Part shown: in pieces, positions 16,798 to 24,222 of the stretch
How positions within the stretch are numbered: position 1 is the first letter of the stretch
Layout: each line of letters opens with the position of its first letter
Origin: CBDCPI01 sp965220245
GTDB taxonomy: Bacteria > Chloroflexota > Dehalococcoidia > Lucifugimonadales > UBA3495
DNA: 64,000 nt
Direction of reading: 5' to 3'
Assembly (NCBI GenBank): GCA_965220245.1
Contig: CBDCPI010000011.1
Coordinates: 62,001-126,000 of the forward strand
Translations under genes and position numbers: made by a program
Notes under the pieces: generated by a model
What the model saw: only the letters and a program-made list of their open reading frames with translations
Databases searched by the model: none
What the model was told of the DNA's origin: nothing

Positions 16798-18048
16798 ATG
16801 GCAGACACCTTTGTAAGTCCCTTTGACACCAACGAAGCGTTGCCTCCGGAGATCATTGCCAATCCTTACCCCAACTATCATCAGCTACGAATCGAGGACC
16901 CGGTGCACTGGAACGGACCCATGGGGACTTGGAATCTGACCCGCTATAGCGACGTGATGGAGACGTTGCGGGACCGGCGCATGTCCTCCGATAGAATGTC
17001 CCTCTACGTCGATCGTATTCCAGAGCAGATGCAAGAAATAATGGCTCCCATCCTTAGCATCTTCTCCAACATGATGCTGGTGGCCGACCCGCCGCGGCAC
17101 ACCCGTCTGCGTTCCCTGGCAAACAAGGCTTTCACGCCGCGGGTAGTAGAAAACATGCGGTCCGGCATCGAGGCTATAGTTGAGGAGTTGCTTGACGGCG
17201 CGGCGGCGGCGGGCCGCATGGATGTCATTCGTGACTTGGCCTACCCCCTCCCGATGCGGGTAATTAGCGGGATGCTGGGCGTGGCGCCGGAGGACCGGGA
17301 CCAATTCAAGAAATGGACCGACGACTTGGCTATGTTCCTGGGCGACGTTCGCGGGGCTGCGGAACACGTTGGGGTTGCCCAGCGCAGCGCATTGGAGATG
17401 GTTGAGTATCTAAAGGGCATCATCCGGGAATGCCGGGAAAACCCTAGAGACGACTTGATAACCGCGTTAGTAGCTGCCGAAGAGCAGGGAGATACGTTCA
17501 GCGAGGAAGAGCTGTACGCCATGTTCGTCCTGTTGCAAATCGGCGGCCATGAAACCACGACCAACCTGATCGGAAACGGTCTGCTGGCCTTGCTGCAAAA
17601 CCCCGGCGAGATGCAAAAACTCATAGATGATCCCGCCTTGATGGGGACAGCCGTAGAGGAGTTGCTGCGCTACCACAGTCCGATTCAGATCACGGCCCGC
17701 ATTGCCACGGAAGACTTGGAAATCGGCGGAAAGCAGATTGCCAAAGGGCAATTTATCTCGACGTACCTGGGGGCGGCAAACCGCGACCCGGAATATTTTT
17801 CGGAGCCGGACCGCTTGGACGTCACCAGAGAAGAAAACCGGCACTTGGCGTTTGCCTTTGGCCCCCACTTTTGCTTGGGGGCGGCTCTAGCTCGCTTGGA
17901 AGGTCAGACCGCCATTGGGGCCGTGCTCCGGCGTATGCCAGACCTGCGGCTAGAACCGCCCTTTGCCGGAGAGGAAAAGTTAGAGGCTTTTCCTTGGCGG
18001 CCCAATCCGATATTCCACGGACTGGAACGCCTGCCGGTGGTTTTCTAG
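16798..18048 (+). CDS. cytochrome P450
   Basis: A 416-residue soluble bacterial P450. The haem-binding loop is FAFGPHFCLGAALARLEG, with the thiolate Cys at residue 359. The I-helix oxygen-activation motif is GGHETTTNLI, and the K-helix ExxR is in EELLRYHSP. The length and style match CYP families that hydroxylate small hydrophobic compounds with ferredoxin partners; no ferredoxin or reductase gene is adjacent. An AAGGAGG ribosome site precedes the ATG. Confidence 0.93.
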   Translation: MADTFVSPFDTNEALPPEIIANPYPNYHQLRIEDPVHWNGPMGTWNLTRYSDVMETLRDRRMSSDRMSLYVDRIPEQMQEIMAPILSIFSNMMLVADPPRHTRLRSLANKAFTPRVVENMRSGIEAIVEELLDGAAAAGRMDVIRDLAYPLPMRVISGMLGVAPEDRDQFKKWTDDLAMFLGDVRGAAEHVGVAQRSALEMVEYLKGIIRECRENPRDDLITALVAAEEQGDTFSEEELYAMFVLLQIGGHETTTNLIGNGLLALLQNPGEMQKLIDDPALMGTAVEELLRYHSPIQITARIATEDLEIGGKQIAKGQFISTYLGAANRDPEYFSEPDRLDVTREENRHLAFAFGPHFCLGAALARLEGQTAIGAVLRRMPDLRLEPPFAGEEKLEAFPWRPNPIFHGLERLPVVF

Positions 18049-18132
18049 GGCAGGAATTCGACCGGCCAGCCTTATAATGCTTGGGCCGAACACTATCGGC
18101 TATTTGCCAAGGCCCCTTACACCGGGCAACGC

Positions 18133-18176
18133 AACTGTTCAGACTTGATACATCATTCCATCAAGTCTGAACAGTT
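18133..18176. repeat. 17-bp perfect inverted repeat, TAACTGTTCAGA family
   Basis: AACTGTTCAGACTTGAT (18133-18149) and ATCAAGTCTGAACAGTT (18160-18176) are exact inverted copies with a 10-base loop. The outer part matches the terminal repeats of the element at 44937-45038 and the lone arm at 6636-6652, so this may be a minimal or collapsed copy. It has no T-tract and so is not a typical terminator, although it is placed after the P450 gene. Confidence 0.75.
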
Positions 18177-18314
18177 ACCGCTCCTCACCTCCTTTGACCA
18201 GACTACTTCGAGTGACTAGAATTGGTCGACCCAATTGTTGGTCGACTTAGCTAGATGAGCAGTGGAAATCCATGGGTCTATCGAGCAGGAAACCCCCAGG
18301 GAATTCTATTGATG

Positions 18315-18359
18315 CCCGGTAGCGTGAAACCCGGTAGTGTGAAACCCGGTAGTAGTAAT
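18315..18359. repeat. three tandem 15-bp repeats upstream of the RND gene
   Basis: CCCGGTAGCGTGAAA, CCCGGTAGTGTGAAA and CCCGGTAGTAGTAAT follow one another about 50 bases before the GTG start of the RND-DctQ gene. Further upstream, near 18225-18247, GGTCGAC occurs twice (TTGGTCGACCC and TTGGTCGACTT). These could be binding sites for a regulator, but no regulator gene is adjacent. Confidence 0.7.
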
Positions 18360-18412
18360 CGGGTTAGGCGCGGGGGTCCGGCCAGCTTTCTGACGGTCCT
18401 AGGGGCGCGGTT

Positions 18413-21400
18413 GTGAGCTTCCTCACCGGACTGGCCCTGCGCCGGCGCTCCGTAACCATCCTGGTGATGGTGCTCCTCCTAGTTGCTGGTATCGTCACCT
18501 ACCGCACCCTGGAGCGCCAGCTCTTTCCCGAAATCCAGTCTCCAATCATCACCGTCATCACCGTTTACCCCTCGGCAAACCCGGAGACGGTGGAACGGGA
18601 CGTTACCGAGCCGATTGAAAGCACCATCGACGGGATGGCTGGCCTGAGTGAGGTCCAGTCGACTTCCTCCGAGAACCTTTCGGTGGTTACCGCCAGCTTC
18701 GAGTTCGGCACCGACATGAACGATGCTGAGCGGGATATTCAAACCGCCATTAACGCTTTGTCGTTGCCCGACGGAGTCGAAGACTCTTTATTCCGGCGCA
18801 TCGACACCGACCGGTTTCCGGTGTTGCAGCTAACCGTTCTCGGGGACCGGGATATCCCCACACTGCAACGCATCGTCGATGACGTGATATTGCCTCGCAT
18901 CGAGCGGGTCGACGGAGTGTTCAGCACCCAGGTGTTGGGCAAAGTCGACGAGCAGGTAGTCATAACCGTAGACACCGGCCAGTTGGAAGACTTTGGCCTA
19001 TCGCTGCAAATGGTGTCGGAGGCCATCCGGCAAAACAACATGAGCATCCCCGCCGGGGATATCGAAAACCGTGGCAAGTCCTTCCCGGTGCGCACCGCTC
19101 ACGAATTTGGTTCCCTTGAGGAGATCCGCAATCTCGCCATCGGCTTCGAACCGCCAGGGGCGGCTTCGGGTGCTCCAGGGGGTGGACGGTCGTCCCAACG
19201 CCCCATTCTGCTTTCCGACGTGGCCGAAGTCGAGTTGAGCACGGCCGAAGCCTCCACCATTTCCCGCACCAACGGCAAGCCCAGCTTGGGCATCGTGGTG
19301 GTGAAGGAGGCCAACGCTAACACTCCGGAGGTGACGGAAGACGTCTTGGCGGAGTTGGAGAGTGTCCAAGCCGATGTTCTTCCGCCCGACATCGAAATCA
19401 TCACTCTGGCCAACGATAGCCCTCGAATCCAAGCCCAACTCTCCAGCTTGTTGAGAGAGGGCCTGTTTGGGTTCATCTTCGCCATTGCCGTCGTCTTCGT
19501 TTTTCTGATTAACCTCCGTCCCACTTTGATGCGCGGAATCATGCTCACCCTCCGCCCCACGGTAGTCATTGGGCTCTCGATTCCCTTGAGCATAGTGTTC
19601 GGCATCGTGTTGATCGGGATGGCCGGGTTGTCACTCAACTTGATGACTTTGGCCGGTCTGGCTATCGCCGTGGGCCGGGTGGTGGATGACAGCGTCGTGG
19701 TCTTGGAGAACATGTACCGGCACATCCAAAGCGGCGAAGAACGGTTGCAAGCTGCCATGGATGCCACCCGAGAGGTAGCGGGCGCCATTACTGCATCCAC
19801 CTTGGCGACCATTGTGGTGTTCCTCCCCTTGGTGTTCATCAAGGGCTTGGTCGGCTCCTTTTTTACCCCCTTCGCGCTGTCGGTGAGTTTCGCCCTGATC
19901 GGGTCGCTGTTGGTCGGGCTGACCATCACCCCGGTCTTGGGAGCGATGTTGCTGCGCCGCGGAGACTTTCGCCGGAGCCCGAGTACGGGGAGCCCGAGTA
20001 CGGGGAGCCCGAGTACGGGGAGCCCGAGTACGGGGAGCCCGAGTACGGGGAGCCCGAGTACAGAGGAAACTGGGGACCTCGCGGAGCCTGAGTACGGGGG
20101 GGGCACCGGCGCCTGGATGCAGCGAGTATACACGCCGGTCCTCCTCTGGTCGCTGCGGCACAAGGCCATTACTCTATTGGCCGCAGGAGGGGTCACCATC
20201 GGCAGCCTGGGGCTGTTGAGCGTGATCCCGACAACCCTTTTCCCGGCGGGGGACCCGGAAATCATAACCATCAACCTAGAGTTGCCTAACCGCACCAGCG
20301 TGGCCCGCACCTTTCAAGAAGTGGAAAAAGTTGAAGCATTGCTGGACGGCCTCCAAGAAGAAGGGCTCGTCGAAACCTACCAGGCTACCATCGGCGGCGT
20401 GGCAACTCGTTTCGGTCCAGCCAGTGAAGTAGGCGGCGGGCTGGACATCGCGGGGGTGTTTGTCCGGTTGGCAGAAGAGGTGCCGGATGATATCACCCAC
20501 CGGATTCGGGCGGAGTTGCCGGGGGACGAAGACGTTATCATCAAGGTGGAGGAGATCGTCAGCGGAGCGCCCCAAGACGATTTGGAGATAGTGGTTATCG
20601 GTCCCAACCTCCAGACGATCACCCCGGTGGCTAACGACCTTGAAGCCACTCTCAAATGGGTATTTGGAGTGACCAACGTTAGCAGCGACATCAGCGGCGC
20701 CAGGAATGAGGTAGTCATTGACGTCGACCCCGAGCTTGCCGCCGAGGCAGGATTGACCACTGCCTCGGTGGGCCGCCAAGTCAAGCGCTTTATCGTTGGG
20801 GAGGCGGTGTCCGAGGTTAATCTGGAAGACATCACTATGCAGGTGGTGGTGCGGGGGCCGCCGGAAACCGTCGACGACATCGACAAGCTCAAGTCCTTGA
20901 CCATTCAGGGGCCTTCGCCCCGAGACCAAGTGAAGCTGGGCTTGATTAGCCGCATCGCCATAGAGCAAGGGCCATTGAGTGTCAGCCGCTTTGACTTGGA
21001 AAGGTCGGTCAGCGTCACCGGCACGATTATCGCCGAAGATACCCAGGAAATCAGCGACAAGGTGGAAGAAATTATTGACCGCCTCGACCTTCCGCCCGGA
21101 GTCGAAGTTAAGACCGGAGGGGTTTTCGAGCAGGTACGGGAAGGGTTCCAGGACATATTCCTGGCCATGGCTATTGGTATTTTGCTGGTCTATCTGGTGA
21201 TGGTGGCCAGCCTGGGCTCGTTGCGGAACCCTTTGATTATCGTGGCCAGCCTACCCTTGGCGCTGGTTGGCGCCTTGGTGGCCTTGGCCATTACCGACCG
21301 CACACTGAGCTTGTCGGCGCTGATGGGCCTTCTGTTGCTAATCGGCGTGGTGGTGACCAACGCCATTGTTCTCATCACCTTCGTGGAGCAACTAAGGGAA

Positions 21401-22438
21401 CGGGGAATGGGCGTGCACGACGCCTTGGTCGAAGGAAGCCGCATACGGTTGCGGCCGATTCTAATGACGGCTTTTACCACCGACATCGCTCTCCTGCCTC
21501 TGGCCGTCTTCGTTGGGGAGAGTGGGCTCATCATCGGCGCGGAACTGGCTACGGTGGTTATTGGGGGCTTGATTAGCTCCACCTTCCTAACCCTCATCGT
21601 GGTGCCGGTGCTCTATACCATCTTGCACCAAAGCTTGCCCGGTTTCTTCGGCAACTTGGGCGCAATCTTTAGAAGGCTTCCTCCCGGCGGGCCGTCTTCC
21701 TCCGGCCCAACTCCTGAATTAACCCCCGGTCCCACCCCGGGATTGACTACCGCGCCGGCCCCTGGGCCAGCTCCCGGCCCAACTCTCGGATTAGTCCAAG
21801 AAGGTCTGGACTACGGAGGGGTTGTCGCCAGCCCGCGGGCTCCCGATGAGGAGATAGCCTTAGAGGGCTGGACCCCGGCTATCGGCCTGCTAATGGTTAC
21901 CCGGTGGCTAACCGGCAGGCTGGACCGGTTTTACTTGGCGTTGGGTTGGTTTTGCGGCTTTGCCTTGTTGTTCTTAGGTTTCTTCATCACTTACCAGATC
22001 GTCGCCCGAAAATTGGAGTGGCCGATGGCGCCGGTCATGGACTTCATCAGCGGACTAATCCTGGCAGTGGCTGCCACTTGGGCCTTTTCTTACTCGCTGA
22101 GGTCCGGGGCCCACGTGCGGATCGACGTTCTCCTACCGTTCATGGGCCAGAAAACCAGGGCGATAGCCGACCTCGCCGCCTTGGGCGCCGTGGCGTTTCT
22201 CGGCTGCGTGACCGCATGGTATACCTGGTACTCAGTGGTCACCCACACCTCCGACTCCCTGTGGATTGCTAAGGTAATAGTGGGCATCGGGTTCTCCATG
22301 CTGGGCTTCACTGCTCTGCAGATGATGTTTCTAATCGTGGCGGAGGCGTTATTGCCCCGGCTGCACAAGCGGATGGGCGGAGTCGACTTCGAAGATGAAC
22401 CGGCCGGCGCCGTCCGCCGGGGCGGACTCCTTCAGTAA
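18413..22438 (+). CDS. RND transporter fused to a TRAP small permease (DctQ)
   Basis: A 1341-residue membrane protein of two parts. Residues 1 to about 1085 are a complete HAE1/AcrB-like RND pump: first helix ILVMVLLLVAGIVTYRTLE, porter domain ERDVTEPIESTIDGMAGL, helix 4 with the proton-relay pair in AVGRVVDDSVVVLENMY, and a second half ending TLIVVPVLYTIL. A Pro/Gly/Thr-rich linker follows (about 1090-1155). From about 1165 to 1320 there is a four-helix DctQ domain: ALGWFCGFALLFLGFFITYQI, LAVAATWAFSYSLRSGAHVRIDVL and the final helix with MLGFTALQMMFLIVAEALL. A 15-bp minisatellite lies in the cytoplasmic loop between the two RND halves. The start is GTG after AGGGG. DctM and a membrane-fusion protein follow. 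Confidence 0.9.
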   Translation: MSFLTGLALRRRSVTILVMVLLLVAGIVTYRTLERQLFPEIQSPIITVITVYPSANPETVERDVTEPIESTIDGMAGLSEVQSTSSENLSVVTASFEFGTDMNDAERDIQTAINALSLPDGVEDSLFRRIDTDRFPVLQLTVLGDRDIPTLQRIVDDVILPRIERVDGVFSTQVLGKVDEQVVITVDTGQLEDFGLSLQMVSEAIRQNNMSIPAGDIENRGKSFPVRTAHEFGSLEEIRNLAIGFEPPGAASGAPGGGRSSQRPILLSDVAEVELSTAEASTISRTNGKPSLGIVVVKEANANTPEVTEDVLAELESVQADVLPPDIEIITLANDSPRIQAQLSSLLREGLFGFIFAIAVVFVFLINLRPTLMRGIMLTLRPTVVIGLSIPLSIVFGIVLIGMAGLSLNLMTLAGLAIAVGRVVDDSVVVLENMYRHIQSGEERLQAAMDATREVAGAITASTLATIVVFLPLVFIKGLVGSFFTPFALSVSFALIGSLLVGLTITPVLGAMLLRRGDFRRSPSTGSPSTGSPSTGSPSTGSPSTGSPSTEETGDLAEPEYGGGTGAWMQRVYTPVLLWSLRHKAITLLAAGGVTIGSLGLLSVIPTTLFPAGDPEIITINLELPNRTSVARTFQEVEKVEALLDGLQEEGLVETYQATIGGVATRFGPASEVGGGLDIAGVFVRLAEEVPDDITHRIRAELPGDEDVIIKVEEIVSGAPQDDLEIVVIGPNLQTITPVANDLEATLKWVFGVTNVSSDISGARNEVVIDVDPELAAEAGLTTASVGRQVKRFIVGEAVSEVNLEDITMQVVVRGPPETVDDIDKLKSLTIQGPSPRDQVKLGLISRIAIEQGPLSVSRFDLERSVSVTGTIIAEDTQEISDKVEEIIDRLDLPPGVEVKTGGVFEQVREGFQDIFLAMAIGILLVYLVMVASLGSLRNPLIIVASLPLALVGALVALAITDRTLSLSALMGLLLLIGVVVTNAIVLITFVEQLRERGMGVHDALVEGSRIRLRPILMTAFTTDIALLPLAVFVGESGLIIGAELATVVIGGLISSTFLTLIVVPVLYTILHQSLPGFFGNLGAIFRRLPPGGPSSSGPTPELTPGPTPGLTTAPAPGPAPGPTLGLVQEGLDYGGVVASPRAPDEEIALEGWTPAIGLLMVTRWLTGRLDRFYLALGWFCGFALLFLGFFITYQIVARKLEWPMAPVMDFISGLILAVAATWAFSYSLRSGAHVRIDVLLPFMGQKTRAIADLAALGAVAFLGCVTAWYTWYSVVTHTSDSLWIAKVIVGIGFSMLGFTALQMMFLIVAEALLPRLHKRMGGVDFEDEPAGAVRRGGLLQ
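19976..20065 (+). repeat. in-frame 15-bp minisatellite (SPSTG repeats)
   Basis: Five perfect copies and one imperfect copy of AGCCCGAGTACGGGG encode SPSTG repeated five times and then SPSTE. A further degenerate unit, AGCCTGAGTACGGGG, lies at about 20084-20098 in another frame. The array is in the RND gene, in the loop after the helix ending LLRRGDFRR, on the cytoplasmic side. The unit is five codons, so copy-number change would lengthen or shorten the loop without a frameshift. Confidence 0.9.
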
Positions 22439-22441
22439 TGC

Positions 22442-22590
22442 TAAGAGGGTGTTTTCAAAGTTCCCTCTCCCTCTGGGAGAGGGCCAGGGTGAGGGCCATT
22501 CTTGCTGTGGGCTACCTTGACGGTCGCCCAGGCACTTCCCATCATCCTAACCTTCTCCCCAAGGAGAAGGGACTTTTGAAACATCCTCTA
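22442..22590. mobile_element. MITE-like element, TAAGAGGGTGTTT family (149 bp)
   Basis: The inverted ends are TAAGAGGGTGTTTTCAAAG and the complement of CTTTTGAAACATCCTCTA. The interior has the CCCTCTCC/GGAGAGGG hairpin and CTTCTCCCCAAGGAGAAGG. It lies in the gap between the RND-DctQ and DctM genes and starts four bases after the RND-DctQ stop. The operon may be transcribed through it, or the hairpins may stabilise or attenuate the message. Confidence 0.75.
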
Positions 22591-22673
22591 ATTCTCCGGC
22601 GGTCACCTAAAATGTTAAAAGCGGCCTTTATAGCTAGAGGCTCGCTCCCCGTAGTGCTCACGATGAGGCAGAC

Positions 22674-24182
22674 ATGTTAATCGGCTTGGCCCTGGGGCTG
22701 ATGGGCGCGTTCTTCATGTCCGGTTTCTACGTGGCCGGGGCCCTGGGAGTCATCTCGCTGGTCCTGATGCAGTTCTTCGCTCCCTTTAACGCTCCCCTGT
22801 GGAGTGTGTTGCCAGTCAAGGCAGCGTCGGTCTACACCACGTGGAACTGGATTGCTATCCCCTTGTTTGTGTTGATGGGGGAGTTGGTGCTGCGCAGCGG
22901 GCTCGCCGAGCGCATGTACACTGCCCTGTCCCGGTGGGTCGCCCTGCTCCCGGGAGGGCTGCTGCACACCAATATCGCTTCCTGCGCCATATTCGCCGCG
23001 TCGTCAGGCTCCAGCATTGCTACCGCCGCTACCATCAGCCGGGTGGCCTTGCCGTCGTTTCGGGCGCGGGGCTACAACGAGCGGATCGTATTGGGGTCTC
23101 TGGCCGCCGGGGGGACCCTCGGCATCTTGATTCCTCCCAGCATACTGCTGCTCATTTACGCAATAACCGCCGACCAGTCCATTGCCCGGATGTTCCTGGC
23201 AGGGTTTGTTCCCGGCTTCATGATCGCTGCGGTTTTCATGCTAATGATCGGCATTATCGCCAAGATATGGCCAGGGATTGCCCCCAAGGAAATCGGGGCC
23301 GGCTTCCTAGACCGCAGCGCATGGTGGGACCGGATCACTGCGATTGTTCCCATGACCCCCATATTTGCGCTGATTGCATTGGTCCTAGGTACGATCTACG
23401 CCGGCATTTTCCTTCCCAGCGAAGCGGCCGGTTGCGGAGCAACCGGGGCGTTCATCCTGGCCATAACGAACAATTCTTTCCAGACCACGCGGGCGGCGAC
23501 CGTCCGCACCTTGTACCGTTTCCGGATAAGCCGGCTGTTCCCAGGGTTTTTGAGAGCAAAGCTCGAGGCGATGCACCGCGACTACCCTTTCGAGAAAGCG
23601 CAGTTAAGAGAGACTTGGGAAGTCAACAAAACGATGCTCAATGACGCGTTTTTCTCCACAGTGCGGACCACCGTGATGATCCTGCTTATCCTCCACGCGG
23701 CCTTTATTCTACAGTTCACTTTCGCTCGGCTGGGCATATCGGCTGAAATAGCCGCATGGGTCACTGACTTGGACCTGGATACGGTGCAATTGGTGTTGGT
23801 GCTGGTAGTCTTCTACTTGGTCTTGGGCACCTTCATGGAAAGCTATTCAATGCTGTTCGTTACGCTTCCTATCTTGCTGCCGACCCTCAAAAGCGCCAAC
23901 GTGGACCTGTTCTGGTTCGGTATCATCCTGGTAATCCTGTTCGAGGTAGCCCAAATCAGTCCTCCTCAAGGGCTGGCCCTCTACATTCTGCATGGGGCCC
24001 GCCAAGAGGTGGATTCCAGAATGTCCGCGGCCGAGGGAACTACCGTTTCCGAGGGTACGATTGCCGATGTGTATATCGGGGTGCTTCCTTTTCTCGCCTG
24101 CATGATGATCGTCTTGGGCATCATCATAGTGTTCCCGGATATCGTCACTTGGCTGCCCGACTTGGTCAAGGGCAAGAATTAG
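22674..24182 (+). CDS. TRAP transporter large permease (DctM family)
   Basis: A 502-residue DctM/SiaM-type protein with about 12-14 membrane helices. Family hallmarks are ASCAIFAASSGSSIATAATISRVALPSF, GSLAAGGTLGILIPPSILLLIYA, then EAAGCGATGAFILA and the late block VALFEVAQISPPQG-like sequence reading LFEVAQISPPQGLALYILHG. DctM couples solute uptake to a sodium gradient together with DctQ and a periplasmic DctP. DctQ is here a domain of the preceding RND gene; no DctP gene is present in the window. A GAGG lies before the ATG. The large cytoplasmic loop at residues 275-330 is longer than usual. Confidence 0.9.
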   Translation: MLIGLALGLMGAFFMSGFYVAGALGVISLVLMQFFAPFNAPLWSVLPVKAASVYTTWNWIAIPLFVLMGELVLRSGLAERMYTALSRWVALLPGGLLHTNIASCAIFAASSGSSIATAATISRVALPSFRARGYNERIVLGSLAAGGTLGILIPPSILLLIYAITADQSIARMFLAGFVPGFMIAAVFMLMIGIIAKIWPGIAPKEIGAGFLDRSAWWDRITAIVPMTPIFALIALVLGTIYAGIFLPSEAAGCGATGAFILAITNNSFQTTRAATVRTLYRFRISRLFPGFLRAKLEAMHRDYPFEKAQLRETWEVNKTMLNDAFFSTVRTTVMILLILHAAFILQFTFARLGISAEIAAWVTDLDLDTVQLVLVLVVFYLVLGTFMESYSMLFVTLPILLPTLKSANVDLFWFGIILVILFEVAQISPPQGLALYILHGARQEVDSRMSAAEGTTVSEGTIADVYIGVLPFLACMMIVLGIIIVFPDIVTWLPDLVKGKN

Positions 24183-24222
24183 CTTCCCTAGCGTCAAAGT
24201 TTCCACCGGGAGGTGACCTGCC

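Noticed and set aside
19976..20065. Regular repeats in the RND gene could look like a CRISPR array.
   Set aside because: The units are 15 bp, directly adjacent with no spacers, and in frame with a protein. It is a minisatellite. The same holds for 30354-30437.
22438..22680. An 80-codon open frame between the RND-DctQ and DctM genes.
   Set aside because: It is a translation of a MITE-like repeat (SLSLWERARVRAI is typical of this repeat) and overlaps the DctM start.
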